Positions 1-8,049 are shown, counted from the stretch's first letter. The stretch is 64,000 nucleotides of DNA from Demequina globuliformis (GCF_000975155.1 NZ_BBRG01000001.1:62001-126000); one strand, 5' to 3'. The notes: a model not told the origin generated them from the sequence alone. Program-made: numbers and translations.

Positions 1-138
1 GCTGTAGACCATCGAGTGGGTGACCTGCTCCTTTGCCTTGCGGTAAAGGCGCGAGCGCTGGCCACGGTAGCCAGCTGCCCGCTCGAGGGTGCTGCGGCGC
101 TTCTTCTGGGCGTTGACTGCCCGCTTGACGCGTGCCAT
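1..138 (-). CDS. rplT: 50S ribosomal protein L20, N-terminal part
   Basis: The first 46 residues are present (MARVKRAV then [23 protein letters not shown]), the conserved basic N-terminus of L20. L20 binds 23S rRNA and is essential for assembly of the large subunit. The gene runs off the left edge, so only the 5' part is visible. It follows rpmI by 26 bases in the infC-rpmI-rplT order found across bacteria, with an AAGGAG ribosome site just before the ATG. It is probably co-transcribed from the infC leader. Confidence 0.97.
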   Translation of the reverse strand, partial: MARVKRAVNAQKKRRSTLERAAGYRGQRSRLYRKAKEQVTHSMVYS

Positions 139-164
139 GAGTTACTCCTTGCGTTAAACGGGCG

Positions 165-359
165 TTACTTGCCCAGCAGCTTCTTGATCTTCTTCGAGTC
201 GGCGTCGGACAGAATCGCGTCCTGTGCCACGCGGCGCTTGCGCGAGGAGGTCTTCTCCTCGAACTTGTGCACGTTCATTGCGTGAGCGTGCTTCACCTTG
301 CCGGTGCCGGTGAGCTTGAAGCGCTTCTTGGCACCCGAGTGGGTCTTGTTCTTCGGCAT
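165..359 (-). CDS. rpmI: 50S ribosomal protein L35
   Basis: A 64-residue, very basic protein starting MPKNKTHSGAKKRFK, the diagnostic L35 start, with the GKVKHAHA segment and a Lys-rich C-terminus. Length is normal for the family. L35 is a small rRNA-binding protein of the 50S subunit. It lies between infC and rplT in the classic operon, with an AAAGGGC ribosome site upstream of the ATG. No promoter or terminator is visible between it and infC, so expression should follow the infC leader. Confidence 0.98.
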   Translation of the reverse strand: MPKNKTHSGAKKRFKLTGTGKVKHAHAMNVHKFEEKTSSRKRRVAQDAILSDADSKKIKKLLGK

Positions 360-415
360 GATCTGCCCTTTCTTGACATCAGGTCCGGCCTAGGCCGGAC
401 GCGTCTGTACCCGGC

Positions 416-1039
416 TTATTCGCCGGACGACTTCTTGGCGGCCTTAGCGGCTGCGCGTTCTTCACGCTCGGCCACCGCCGCGGCCTTCGCCGCGTCGCGC
501 GCCTTGCGCTGCTCTTCCTTGGCTTCCGCCTTCTTCTTCAGCGGACCCAGAACGAGCGACATGTTGCGGCCCTCTTGCGAGGGCGCGTTCTCGACGACGC
601 CGTACTCCTGGAGCTCGTCTGCCAGCTTCATCAGCAGGCGGCGGCCCATCTCGGGACGGGACTGCTCGCGACCGCGGAACATGATCGTGACCTTGACCTT
701 GTCGCCGCCCTTAAGGAAGCGGATGACGTGGCCCTTCTTGGTCTCGTAGTCGTGCTCGTCGATCTTGAGACGGAATCGCATCTCTTTGATTTCCGTGTTG
801 GCCTGGTTGCGCCGGGCCTCACGTGCCTTGACAGCCGCCTCGTACTTGAACTTTCCGTAGTCCATGAGCTTGACGACCGGGGGGCGCGAGTTCGGAGCGA
901 CCTCGACAAGGTCAAGCTCAGATTCCTGCGCCAGACGGAGCGCATCCTCGATGCGGACAATGCCGACCTGCTCGCCCTGCGGTCCAACCAAGCGGACCTC
1001 AGGAACGCGGATGCGATCGTTGATGCGGGGCTCGTTGAT
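416..1039 (-). CDS. infC: Translation initiation factor IF-3 (AUC start)
   Basis: IF-3 of about 207 residues. It begins [20 protein letters not shown], the usual actinobacterial start, and continues through the two IF-3 domains to an Ala/Lys/Glu-rich tail typical of actinobacterial IF-3. IF-3 binds the 30S subunit and rejects non-AUG or mispaired starts. The first ATG/GTG/TTG-type codon in frame is a TTG at 991, which would remove the conserved first 16 residues. The frame is closed by TAA at 1052-1054, directly followed by AAGGAG and, six bases later, ATC at 1037-1039. I therefore place the start at ATC. Escherichia coli infC uses AUU for autoregulation, so the same logic is likely here. rpmI and rplT follow. 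Confidence 0.93.
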   Translation of the reverse strand: MNEPRINDRIRVPEVRLVGPQGEQVGIVRIEDALRLAQESELDLVEVAPNSRPPVVKLMDYGKFKYEAAVKAREARRNQANTEIKEMRFRLKIDEHDYETKKGHVIRFLKGGDKVKVTIMFRGREQSRPEMGRRLLMKLADELQEYGVVENAPSQEGRNMSLVLGPLKKKAEAKEEQRKARDAAKAAAVAEREERAAAKAAKKSSGE

Positions 1040-1088
1040 GAGTGGCTCCTTTTACGTGGACGTTGCGGTCTTAACTCCCCGGGCAAGG

Positions 1089-1121
1089 AAAAAGGCCCTC
1101 ACCCGAACACGAGCGAAGGCC
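1089..1121 (-). terminator. Intrinsic terminator/attenuator in the infC leader
   Basis: Read on the minus strand, GGCCUUCGCUCG and CGGGUGAGGGCC can form a 12-pair stem (some G-U pairs) around UGUU, immediately followed by UUUUU. This is a textbook intrinsic terminator. It lies 50 bases before the infC start and between the likely promoter and the gene, so it must act as a conditional attenuator. The plus strand has no U-run after the stem and no gene ending there. Confidence 0.75.
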
Positions 1122-1125
1122 ACCG

Positions 1126-1188
1126 TCACATCTTGATCAGGCACCCGCGGCTGCGAGTTCCCCACCAAGAGGTGGAACCCCGGCCCAT
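1126..1188 (-). CDS. Putative 20-residue leader peptide with tandem Trp, upstream of infC
   Basis: A short frame, MGRGSTSWWGTRSRGCLIKM then UGA, opens at ATG 1186-1188 three codons after an in-frame UAG. An AGGG lies seven bases upstream as a possible weak ribosome site. The two Trp codons sit within a small hairpin (1157-1178). The stop codon ends four bases before the 5' arm of a terminator hairpin (1094-1121). A ribosome at this stop would cover the terminator arm, whereas one stalled on the Trp pair would not. Translation of the frame is inference. Position and codon content resemble attenuator leader peptides, although infC is not a tryptophan gene. Confidence 0.5.
   Translation of the reverse strand: MGRGSTSWWGTRSRGCLIKM
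1157..1178 (-). promoter_or_regulatory. Hairpin in the infC leader overlapping the Trp codons
   Basis: In the minus-strand RNA, GUUC-CACC pairs with GGUG-(GG bulge)-GAAC around a UCUU loop. The hairpin spans the tandem UGG codons of the short leader frame, so a translating ribosome must unfold it. Its partner structure, if any, is not obvious by eye. Confidence 0.45.
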
Positions 1189-1271
1189 CTGCTGGCCCTA
1201 GGGTGGGAGGTGGACTCCACTTGCGCGCCGGAAATTGTCTTCCCGGCCGGTCGACTCACAAGGATATCACG

Positions 1272-1637
1272 ATGACTGACTCAACTCCCGCCAACGATCC
1301 CCTGGGCGCGGCTTCTGCCGACGCCGCCCGCGACATCGCGGACGTGACGGCGGTGGAACTTATCTCTACTGTAAGCGTTCATCTGTTGAGCGCCGCCGCG
1401 CTCCGGTGTGGATTGGCCGATGAAGGCGAGCAGCACCAGGATCTCGACGAGGCACGCACCCTCATCAACGCCCTGGCTGGTCTCATCACTGCCTCCGCCC
1501 CGGATTTGGGCGACACTCATGCCCGCGCACTGCGCGACGGGCTGCGAAGCGTACAGTTGGCGTTCCGGGAGGCTTCGGTCATTCCCGACGCACCGGGCGA
1601 AGGCCCGGGTGAGAAATACACGGGGGCCGTGAGCTAA
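1272..1637 (+). CDS. DUF1844 family protein
   Basis: A 121-residue protein starting MTDSTPAND, with the helical DUF1844 core: DVTAVELISTVSVHLLSAAALRCGL, then an acidic EARTLINALAGLI segment. Members are small helical proteins of unknown function, often encoded beside infC in Actinobacteria, as here (divergent). The ATG at 1272 follows AAGGA; the longer frame upstream has no ribosome site. The stop codon abuts the ATG of the next gene (TAAATG), so the two are surely co-transcribed. The function is unknown and I do not assign one. Confidence 0.85.
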   Translation: MTDSTPANDPLGAASADAARDIADVTAVELISTVSVHLLSAAALRCGLADEGEQHQDLDEARTLINALAGLITASAPDLGDTHARALRDGLRSVQLAFREASVIPDAPGEGPGEKYTGAVS

Positions 1638-2486
1638 ATGGATCGAACTCCTCAGGAGACACCTTCCGAGGCCAGCGAAAGCGTTGGCAACGTTGGCGTA
1701 CCCGAGGAGTCTGCCGAGTCGACTCAGGAACTCGCTCCGGTCCGGGATGAGCCCGACGGGTCACACGACGCAGAGCAAGACGCCACCGCCGGCTCTGCTG
1801 ACCTCAAAGGCGGCAGCGGAACTCACCCCAAGGACAGCGACACCGGGCCTGTACGTGCACCATTGGGCACGGTGCCCATGACAGGCCCCATCCCTGTGGT
1901 CGGCGACGCCCTGCCCATCACCGGCGCGGTTCCCGTCATCCGGCCCATCTACCCCCCTAAACGCCGCCTGCCGTGGATCATCTCCACGGTTGCCCTCGCG
2001 CTCCTCGTTCTGGGCGGCGCGTACCTGGGCTGGAGAATGTACGAGGTCAATACTGAGTGGCAGGCATACGCCGCAGACCTCGAGGACGCCAACTACGAGC
2101 TGGGTTCCCAGATTGCCGTTGAGCAGGGAAACGTGATGGACAAACAGGCCGAGGTGGACCTGCTATCCGAGCAGCTGTCCACCTCGAATGACCGCTTGCT
2201 TGACCTCGCCGACGAGAAGGCGTCGGCCGTGGACGGCCAGGAGTTCAACGAACAGGTCATTGAGCAACTGCAGACCACGTTGAACCTCGGCACGGCCGCG
2301 ACCGCCTCCCTCAACAGTTGCATCGACGGTCTCGAGCAGCTCAATGAGTACCTCGCCGCACCTGAGGACGAGTACGACCCGGAGGAAATCCAGGACTACG
2401 CGGACGGCGTCAACGAGCTATGCACCGACGCCAACTCGGCGACGTCCACCTTCCAGCGCTCGTTGACTGAGAGCACCACCGAATGA
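1638..2486 (+). CDS. Single-pass membrane protein with external coiled coil
   Basis: 282 residues. The first ~110 are Pro/Glu/Asp/Ser-rich and probably disordered. A transmembrane segment (about 113-134, PWIISTVALALLVLGGAYLGW) follows. Next comes a long heptad-like coiled coil (about 140-215, containing DKQAEVDLLSEQLSTSNDRL) and a C-terminal part with two Cys (in LNSCIDGL and NELCTDAN) that may form a disulfide outside the cell. I do not recognise a family. It starts directly after the DUF1844 stop and overlaps the protease gene by four bases, so it is probably a membrane partner of that protease, by context only. Confidence 0.75.
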   Translation: MDRTPQETPSEASESVGNVGVPEESAESTQELAPVRDEPDGSHDAEQDATAGSADLKGGSGTHPKDSDTGPVRAPLGTVPMTGPIPVVGDALPITGAVPVIRPIYPPKRRLPWIISTVALALLVLGGAYLGWRMYEVNTEWQAYAADLEDANYELGSQIAVEQGNVMDKQAEVDLLSEQLSTSNDRLLDLADEKASAVDGQEFNEQVIEQLQTTLNLGTAATASLNSCIDGLEQLNEYLAAPEDEYDPEEIQDYADGVNELCTDANSATSTFQRSLTESTTE

Positions 2487-3211
2487 AGCGCCTCCTCGCC
2501 GCAGGACTCGCCGCTGCGCTGACGCTCGGCGGTTGCGCGGTCCTGCCCGCCTCTCCCGCACCCATGCCCACTGACTGGGTCCCAGAGCCCTCAGCCGAGC
2601 CCGAGCTCAACAACGTGGCGCTGTCCCCCGACGGCTTCAGCGCTGCACAACGCATGACGGTACGTGTGAGGAACATCGGCTGCGGCTCTGTCTCGACGGG
2701 CACAGGGTTCGCGCTCGACGCCTTCCACCTGGTGACGAACCGGCACGTGGTGTCGAACTCGCAGTCGGTCGAAGTCTCGACTCACGATGGCAGGTCCATC
2801 GACGTGGAGACCGCGTCAGTCACCACGGTGGCGGACATCGCGATCGTCACCACGGAGACGTCAATGGGAGGCGCGTTTGCGGTGCGGGCCGACGAGGACC
2901 CAGCCGCCGGTGACGCGATCACCGTCGTCGGCTACCCCAACGGGGGCCGCCTCACCACGACGACCGGCGTGGTGCTTGGCCCGGCTGAAGACCCGATTGG
3001 TGGGTCCGTCGGTACGGTCCTCGCGACCTCGGCCGTGGTGCAGCCGGGGTCCTCCGGTTCGCCCGTCCTTAACGAAGAGGGCGAAGTGGTGGGTGTCGTG
3101 TATGCGAAGAACGACTCTCACCAGAGCTTCATTGTCCCGGTCTCGACGCTCAACTCGCTGCTGGCACAGCCAAGTCTTCTGGTCCCCGAGCCTGCCGGCT
3201 GCCAGGGGTAG
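2483..3211 (+). CDS. Lipoprotein trypsin-like serine protease
   Basis: 242 residues with a lipoprotein signal (lipobox LGGC, Cys18), so it is expected outside the membrane on a lipid anchor. A chymotrypsin/HtrA-type fold is shown by the triad His88 (TNRHVV), Asp118 (ADIAIV) and Ser191 (GSSGSP), with GYPNGG and VVGVVYAKN strands. The usual GNSGGP is GSSGSP here, still compatible with catalysis. There is no PDZ domain, unlike classical HtrA. It overlaps the coiled-coil membrane gene by ATGA, indicating translational coupling. The substrate is unknown. Confidence 0.85.
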   Translation: MKRLLAAGLAAALTLGGCAVLPASPAPMPTDWVPEPSAEPELNNVALSPDGFSAAQRMTVRVRNIGCGSVSTGTGFALDAFHLVTNRHVVSNSQSVEVSTHDGRSIDVETASVTTVADIAIVTTETSMGGAFAVRADEDPAAGDAITVVGYPNGGRLTTTTGVVLGPAEDPIGGSVGTVLATSAVVQPGSSGSPVLNEEGEVVGVVYAKNDSHQSFIVPVSTLNSLLAQPSLLVPEPAGCQG

Positions 3212-3219
3212 CGCGCTGC

Positions 3220-3942
3220 TTACGCCTGCGTGAGCTTCATTTCGACGCTGTCGACACGCTGCGCCACCACATCCGACTGGGCGAGTTCGCGCTGGACGCG
3301 CTCGAGGACCGCGTCAACCTCCGGACGGGTGAGTCCGGCCACCAGCGCCAACACCACGGCGACCTCGGCCCCCGCACCTGCTCGAACGGACACCGCCACG
3401 AGCGCACTGTCGAGGGTGACAGCATCCTGCACCGCGTCGACGATGTCGGGATGCACGGCCCCGTCCACCACGGCTGGTTTCCAGTCGTGGCCTTGACCAA
3501 GCGCCCATACCGCCGGCCGCGGGACGAGCACGGTCTCCATGCCTGGGTTGATGACGAGCGACGACCAGTTCTCGGCGATCGCGGCGAGTGCGGCGCGGGG
3601 GCCTTCTGCAGGAATCGGCCGAGCCTTGTCGTTCCACGCCTTGACGGCGTCGACGTCGGTGAAGACTGGCAGCGCGGCGCGCCCATCCGGCATCTGCACC
3701 GCGACCACACCTGTCGAGGCGACTGCGTCTTGCTCGAGCCCGTGCTCGCCCACAAAGCGCTGCTCCCCGGTAGCGAGCACAGGGATCAACACCCTGGCGT
3801 ACGCCAGCGCGTCCACCACCTCAGCTAGCGGAGCATGTCCGTGCGAGTGGCGAATGAGCACCTGCGCGAGGCGGGCATCGGCCGTGCCGTCATCGTCAGA
3901 GAAGACGGACTCGGGAATCTCCTTCATGGGCTCATCACTCAT
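3220..3942 (-). CDS. SseB family protein
   Basis: 240 residues from ATG 3942 (MSDEPMKEIPES). SseB N-terminal-domain features are visible: LIPVLATGEQ, VVAVQMPDGRAALPVFTD, WNDKARPIPA and VINPGMETVLVPRPAVWAL. A C-terminal part follows that may correspond to the SseB C-terminal region. SseB-type genes next to priA are common in Actinobacteria. Their function is not established (E. coli SseB is only named for enhanced serine sensitivity). A TAGCAT box seven bases before the ATG suggests a leaderless mRNA, although GGGGG in the spacer could also serve as a weak ribosome site. Confidence 0.82.
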   Translation of the reverse strand: MSDEPMKEIPESVFSDDDGTADARLAQVLIRHSHGHAPLAEVVDALAYARVLIPVLATGEQRFVGEHGLEQDAVASTGVVAVQMPDGRAALPVFTDVDAVKAWNDKARPIPAEGPRAALAAIAENWSSLVINPGMETVLVPRPAVWALGQGHDWKPAVVDGAVHPDIVDAVQDAVTLDSALVAVSVRAGAGAEVAVVLALVAGLTRPEVDAVLERVQRELAQSDVVAQRVDSVEMKLTQA

Positions 3943-3949
3943 GCCCCCG

Positions 3950-3955
3950 ATGCTA
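3950..3955 (-). promoter_or_regulatory. -10 box before the SseB gene
   Basis: TAGCAT on the minus strand, seven bases before the ATG. It would place the transcript start at or next to the start codon. Confidence 0.35.
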
Positions 3956-3977
3956 CGCGCCAGCAGTGACGCGGAGG

Positions 3978-4715
3978 CTACGGCCGGCCGGCGATGTCCA
4001 GGGCCTGCGGCAGGGTGAAGTTGCCGTTGTAAAGTGCCTTGCCCACGATCGCGCCCTCCACGCCGATTCCGGTGAGCTCTCGCAGCGCCGCAATGTCGTC
4101 CAGGCTCGAGATGCCTCCCGAGGCTACGACGGGACGGTCGGTGGCCTCGCATACCTGCCGCAGGAGCTCAACATTGGGCCCGGACAGCATTCCGTCTTTC
4201 TTCACGTCCGTGACGACGTAGCGCGCGCACCCCTCGGCATCCAGCCGCGCGAGGACGTCCCAGAGATCCCCGCCGTCGCGGGTCCAGCCGCGCCCGGAGA
4301 GGGTGGTGCCGCGAACGTCGAGGCCTACCGCGACGCGATCGCCGTGCTTGGCGATAGCCGCAGCGGTCCACTCAGGATTTTCCAGGGCCGCGGTCCCAAT
4401 GTTGACGCGCGCGCATCCGGTGGCCAAGGCACGCTCGAGCGACTCGTCGTCGCGGATTCCACCGCTCATCTCCACCTTGATATCGACGCTCTTCACCACG
4501 CTCTCGAGCAGCGCAGCGTTCTCGCCACGCCCAAAGGCGGCGTCGAGGTCAACGAGGTGGATCCATTCGGCGCCGCCGTCGACCCAGTCCTGAGCCGCAG
4601 ACAGTGGGTCGCCGTAACTGGTCTCGGAGCCAGCCTCCCCTTGCGTCAGGCGGACGGCCTGACCGTCGGCGACGTCAACAGCGGGCAGGAGTTCAAGGCG
4701 GTCAGCGGTGGTCAT
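3978..4715 (-). CDS. priA: Phosphoribosyl isomerase A (dual HisA/TrpF)
   Basis: 245-residue (beta/alpha)8 barrel. The actinobacterial PriA enzyme isomerises both ProFAR in histidine and PRA in tryptophan biosynthesis. The two catalytic Asp are visible ([10 protein letters not shown] near 14, and [12 protein letters not shown]). So are the phosphate-binding GGI segments ([20 protein letters not shown]) and the [14 protein letters not shown] loop that distinguishes PriA from plain HisA. The ATG at 4715 is chosen by homology; the longer frame upstream is low-quality sequence overlapping the divergent arsR-like gene. hisH and hisB lie upstream but are separated by plus-strand genes. No separate trpF is in the window. 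Confidence 0.95.
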   Translation of the reverse strand: MTTADRLELLPAVDVADGQAVRLTQGEAGSETSYGDPLSAAQDWVDGGAEWIHLVDLDAAFGRGENAALLESVVKSVDIKVEMSGGIRDDESLERALATGCARVNIGTAALENPEWTAAAIAKHGDRVAVGLDVRGTTLSGRGWTRDGGDLWDVLARLDAEGCARYVVTDVKKDGMLSGPNVELLRQVCEATDRPVVASGGISSLDDIAALRELTGIGVEGAIVGKALYNGNFTLPQALDIAGRP

Positions 4716-4825
4716 GGTCTCGCTTTCATGAGGGCCAACGTGGGGCGGCAACAGGGCCGATGCGCGTCCCAGGCTACCGGCACCGGCGACAGTACAGCGA
4801 AACATGGACAGTTCATCACTTCGTG

Positions 4826-4831
4826 TATTAA
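4826..4831 (+). promoter_or_regulatory. -10 box of the ArsR-type regulator
   Basis: TATTAA, with TGGACA 15 bases upstream as a possible -35. The predicted start of transcription falls within a few bases of the ATG at 4841, so the mRNA is probably leaderless or nearly so. A repressor site would have to overlap this region; no clear palindrome was seen. Confidence 0.4.
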
Positions 4832-4840
4832 CGTGTGCGC

Positions 4841-5206
4841 ATGAGCACTGTTGACACTGCGCCCCCACATGGCGCCGGCCGCGTCGCGACCGCTGCCCAT
4901 ACTGCCGCCATGGCCCACCTGGGCCATGCGCTGTCCGACGCGACTCGGTCCGCGATCTTGTTGTCACTGCGCGATGGCGCCCAGTGCCCCGCCGACCTCG
5001 CTGAGGGTCTTGGCGTGAGCCGGCAGCGCATGTCCAACCATCTCGCGACGCTGCGCGGATGCGGGCTCGTTGAGGCCGAGCGAACGGGGCGCCATGCGCA
5101 CTACAGGCTCGCGCACCTCGATGTCGCGGCGGCGCTCGACGCGATGCTGTCACTGGCCCTCGCCCTCGACCCCACCTGCTGCGACAACCAGGAGTGCACC
5201 TGCTGA
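4841..5206 (+). CDS. ArsR/SmtB family metal-sensing repressor
   Basis: 121 residues of winged-helix ArsR type: [20 protein letters not shown], then [29 protein letters not shown] as the recognition region. Candidate metal ligands are Cys in the helix-turn-helix (QCPADL, LRGCGLV) and a Cys-rich C-terminus (CCDNQECTC). That pattern recalls cadmium/lead sensors of the CmtR type, but only part of the CmtR ligand set is matched. GTG at 4835 is an alternative start. The stop overlaps the ATG of the CDF transporter (TGATG), so it should repress its own operon and release on metal binding. Confidence 0.88.
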   Translation: MSTVDTAPPHGAGRVATAAHTAAMAHLGHALSDATRSAILLSLRDGAQCPADLAEGLGVSRQRMSNHLATLRGCGLVEAERTGRHAHYRLAHLDVAAALDAMLSLALALDPTCCDNQECTC

Positions 5207-5889
5207 TGACAATGACGGCCCTCTCCCCCACCCGCTCCGCCCTGCTCAGGCGCCGCATCCGCTGGATCGTGGGTGCCACGATCGCCTACAACACTCTCGA
5301 AGCGATCATCGCTCTCAGCGCCGGAGCGGTCGCCTCCTCGAGCGCGCTCATAGGATTCGGGCTCGACTCCGTTGTCGAGGTAGGCTCCGCCGCCGCCGTC
5401 GCATGGCAGTTTTCCGCGCCCGACCCACGCAAGCGCGAGCACATCACGATGCGCATGATCGCCGTCGCTTTCTTTGCGCTTGCTGCCGTGGTGACGGCCG
5501 ATGCCCTCCGCAGCCTGATCTTTGCCGCTCCGCCGGAGACCTCGACCGTTGGAATCTGGCTTGCTGCGGTGTCCCTCGCAATCATGCCCACGGTCGCCTG
5601 GTACGAACGCCGTACGGGAGAAGAGTTGGGATCCACGACCGCGATCGCCGACTCCCGTCAGCTCATCCTGTGCTCGTACCTGTCTGCGGCGCTGCTCGTC
5701 GGATTGCTGCTCAACTCGACCTTGGGCTGGTGGTGGGCAGACCCCATCGCGGCGATCGTGATCGCAGGCTTCGCCATCCGCGAGGGCCGCGAAGCGTGGA
5801 AGGGTGATGGCTGCTGCGCCACCTCAGGCGCGCTTCTCCACGCTGATGCGGAACCTGGCTGCGCCGACGACTGCTGCACTCCCGCTTAG
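5206..5889 (+). CDS. Cation diffusion facilitator-type metal transporter
   Basis: 227 residues with six predicted membrane helices. CDF-like signatures include [34 protein letters not shown] (helices 1-2, with the metal-binding Asp in FGLDS) and TAIADSRQ (helix 5 Asp). The C-terminal cytosolic domain is short and ends in Cys pairs ([16 protein letters not shown]) that could bind soft or thiophilic metal. Start ATG 5206 overlaps the regulator stop. Role: proton-coupled efflux of a divalent cation, probably Zn, Cd or Pb given the Cys tails of both proteins. The metal is inferred. Confidence 0.85.
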   Translation: MTMTALSPTRSALLRRRIRWIVGATIAYNTLEAIIALSAGAVASSSALIGFGLDSVVEVGSAAAVAWQFSAPDPRKREHITMRMIAVAFFALAAVVTADALRSLIFAAPPETSTVGIWLAAVSLAIMPTVAWYERRTGEELGSTTAIADSRQLILCSYLSAALLVGLLLNSTLGWWWADPIAAIVIAGFAIREGREAWKGDGCCATSGALLHADAEPGCADDCCTPA

Positions 5890-5978
5890 CGCCCGCCGAG
5901 GGCATCGACAGACCCGGTCCCCCTCACTAGGGCGCGAACTCCATCGCGGAGTGTGACATGCCGCCTGGCGCACGGCAG

Positions 5979-6641
5979 TTACGAGCTGAGCGTCTGCACC
6001 CAATTTCGCAGCAACTGCAGCCCCGCCTCGCCTGACTTTTCCGGGTGAAACTGCGTGGCCTTCAACGCGCCGTTCTCGACGGCTGCGACGAACCTGTCTG
6101 ATGCATCGGCCGTACCCGCGTGCGACCACGTCACCAACGGCGCTGCGAAGCGCCCCGTGTCTTCCGTGGTGCCCAGGGGGAACTCGCGCGCGGCGTACGA
6201 GTGCACAAAATAGAAGCGCTCGTTCTCCACGCCTGCGAACAACTCGGACCCCTCTGGCACCTCAACCGGCGCCCAGCCCATATTGGGGACGACGGCGCTG
6301 TGAAGTTTTTCGACCACGCCGGGCCACTGGTCAAGACCATCGGCCTCGCGACCGTGTTCGACTCCGCGCTCAAACATGACTTGGTGACCCACGCAGATAC
6401 CGAGGACCGGCCGCCCACCGGACAGACGGCGACCCACAATCTGGTCGCCCCGGACCCGCTTGAGGCCTTCCATCACGGCCTCGAACGCCCCCACCCCAGG
6501 AACGACGAGCCCGTCAGCGTTCTCCGCGACCACTCGGTCGTCGGTGAGCACGACCCGTGCACCGACGTGCTCGAGCGCGCGAACGGCGGAGCGGACATTG
6601 CCAAATCCATAATCCAAGACAGTTACGAGAGGTTGTGCCAC
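5979..6641 (-). CDS. hisH: Imidazole glycerol phosphate synthase, glutaminase subunit
   Basis: 220 residues. A class I glutamine amidotransferase with the Cys nucleophile in GICVGHQ and the His/Glu pair in FHPEKSG. The oxyanion segment PNMGW and N-terminal [11 protein letters not shown] are typical. It supplies ammonia to HisF, which turns PRFAR into IGP and AICAR. hisF is not in the window. The GTG start (6641) has no ribosome site but is preceded at six bases by TAGGCT, consistent with its own promoter and a leaderless mRNA. It lies between the hypothetical gene at 7444 and priA, separated from both by plus-strand genes. Confidence 0.95.
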   Translation of the reverse strand: MAQPLVTVLDYGFGNVRSAVRALEHVGARVVLTDDRVVAENADGLVVPGVGAFEAVMEGLKRVRGDQIVGRRLSGGRPVLGICVGHQVMFERGVEHGREADGLDQWPGVVEKLHSAVVPNMGWAPVEVPEGSELFAGVENERFYFVHSYAAREFPLGTTEDTGRFAAPLVTWSHAGTADASDRFVAAVENGALKATQFHPEKSGEAGLQLLRNWVQTLSS

Positions 6642-6647
6642 GACACC

Positions 6648-6653
6648 AGCCTA
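6648..6653 (-). promoter_or_regulatory. -10 box of hisH
   Basis: TAGGCT on the minus strand, six bases before the GTG start of hisH. No ribosome site is present, supporting a leaderless transcript. Confidence 0.4.
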
Positions 6654-6705
6654 ACGACAGCGTTAGGGTCAAAGGGACGGGGTCTCCCGCTACCAGGAGG
6701 TCGGC

Positions 6706-7422
6706 ATGGACACTACGCAGGTTCTCATCATCGTGGCGGCAGTGGCACTCGTGCTCCTGCTCATCGTGATTGCTCTTCGCGTGAGCCGGTCCCGGAAGGT
6801 CAAGGCTATGTCGCCCGAGCAACGCGATCTGCATTATGCCCAGCGGGCACACAAGAAGCGCGTCGCAGAACTCAAGGGGGACTACAAGGCGGTCGAGAAG
6901 GACACCGAACGCGCCGTCAAGGAGGCGCGAACCCGCCTGAAGGACGCACTCGCGATCGGCTCAGACAAGGTGGATGCAGTGAAAGGCGTGGACGGCACCG
7001 TGACGCTCACGTCGACGACCCTCACGCTTCCCCACGGCGAACACGAACTCACATCCGACGTCACCGCGACGGCCACGACCGAGGGCTCCGCACCTGCGAG
7101 CGAGGGCGACGAGGACACGCGCCAGACAATACTCACCGTCACCCACGGCGGCGAGGCTACCGTGGTGCACTTCAAAGCCGACCAAGAAGACGCCGTGCGT
7201 GCCATGGCGGCCAAGATCAACTCAGCGGCCAGTCACGTGGACGAGGTACGTCGCCAGCGCGACGAGGCCACGGCGGAGGCGGAAGAAGCCATCTCGACCG
7301 CCAATGAACAAGCGACCGTACGGCTCAACGAGGCGCAGCGGGTCTACGATTCCGGAATCGCCGAATCAGAAGCGAAGGTCCGCGCGGCCGAGGACAAGGT
7401 ACGCAAGACCCGCCTACGGTGA
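6706..7422 (+). CDS. Membrane-anchored coiled-coil protein of unknown function
   Basis: 238 residues. An N-terminal membrane helix (about 5-26, VLIIVAAVALVLLLIVIAL) with a following basic SRSRK places the rest in the cytoplasm. The remainder is a coiled coil (KKRVAELKGDYKAVEKD), a beta-rich middle (GTVTLTSTTLTLPHGEHEL, TILTVTHGG) and a second coiled coil to the C-terminus (VDEVRRQRDEATAEAEEAI). ATG 6706 follows a good AGGAGG site. I recognise no family; the middle may be a small PH-like beta domain, but that is a guess. It is convergent with the 7444 gene and sits inside the split his cluster. Confidence 0.7.
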   Translation: MDTTQVLIIVAAVALVLLLIVIALRVSRSRKVKAMSPEQRDLHYAQRAHKKRVAELKGDYKAVEKDTERAVKEARTRLKDALAIGSDKVDAVKGVDGTVTLTSTTLTLPHGEHELTSDVTATATTEGSAPASEGDEDTRQTILTVTHGGEATVVHFKADQEDAVRAMAAKINSAASHVDEVRRQRDEATAEAEEAISTANEQATVRLNEAQRVYDSGIAESEAKVRAAEDKVRKTRLR

Positions 7423-7443
7423 CGGGCCCTCCAGGTCGATCGT

Positions 7444-8049
7444 CTAGGAGCCAGACCCGTCGGGGTTCGGGTCCGTCTCTCGCTTCATCTTTTCCATCGC
7501 CTTGTAGCGCTTCTTGGCGTCCTTGGCAGCCGACCTCAACTCCTTGAAGGCCTGCATCTTGCTCATGCGCGCCTCGAACACCTTGCCCGGGTGAGTCATG
7601 GCGAGCTCGTCCACCGTTTGCACACCGGTCATCAGCGTTTCCAACACCCCAGGGGCGTTGTCGAGCGCCAATCCTGGCGGTACCTTGCCGTGGTCCTCTC
7701 CTGCGAGCCACCGCGTGATGGTGATCTGCCCGGCACGGCGGTCCATCTGCAGCACCGGTTGCGTCTTCACGAACGCGGAGAGCGCCTGGCCGGCACGCGA
7801 CGCACTCTCGGGGGACGTGTCATCCAGCATCACGAGCGCTCCCGCTGACGTCTCGATGCACCGTCCGCGGACCTCATTGAGCGAACACACCGCGGCGAGC
7901 AGGCGTCCATTGGCGACCGGGGTGAAGATCGCGCTCACGGCCTGCTCTACGTGGCGTCCGCTCTCCCCTTGCGGCGGCGCGGAGTCCAGGCCGGACAGGT
8001 CGTCAGGAATCTCGACGCCCTCGGGCAAGTCGTCGTGCTCGCCCGTCAC
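7444..8049 (-). CDS. Conserved-type hypothetical protein downstream of hisB
   Basis: 201 residues, acidic N-terminus and strongly basic C-terminus ([29 protein letters not shown]). The middle contains [32 protein letters not shown]. It has no signal peptide or membrane segment and I recognise no domain. The GTG start overlaps the hisB stop (GTGA), so it is translationally coupled to hisB and co-expressed with histidine genes. A role in histidine synthesis does not follow from sequence alone. Confidence 0.7.
   Translation of the reverse strand: MTGEHDDLPEGVEIPDDLSGLDSAPPQGESGRHVEQAVSAIFTPVANGRLLAAVCSLNEVRGRCIETSAGALVMLDDTSPESASRAGQALSAFVKTQPVLQMDRRAGQITITRWLAGEDHGKVPPGLALDNAPGVLETLMTGVQTVDELAMTHPGKVFEARMSKMQAFKELRSAAKDAKKRYKAMEKMKRETDPNPDGSGS

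Noticed and set aside
1040-1271. infC leader hairpin as terminator for a plus-strand gene
   Set aside because: On the plus strand no gene ends there and no U-run follows the stem; the U-run is on the minus-strand side.
2231-2245. Fourth copy of the dispersed repeat (GACGGCCAGGAG)
   Set aside because: Only the first 12 bases match; the CCCCGCCG and ATGTTCGGCC arms are absent, so it is normal coding sequence.
3966-4844. Plus-strand frame of 292 residues
   Set aside because: It is antisense to priA, whose catalytic motifs are intact on the other strand.
6120-7307. Plus-strand frame of 395 residues
   Set aside because: It spans antisense hisH and then another frame of the 6706 gene, and its product is Arg/Gly/His-rich without any domain.
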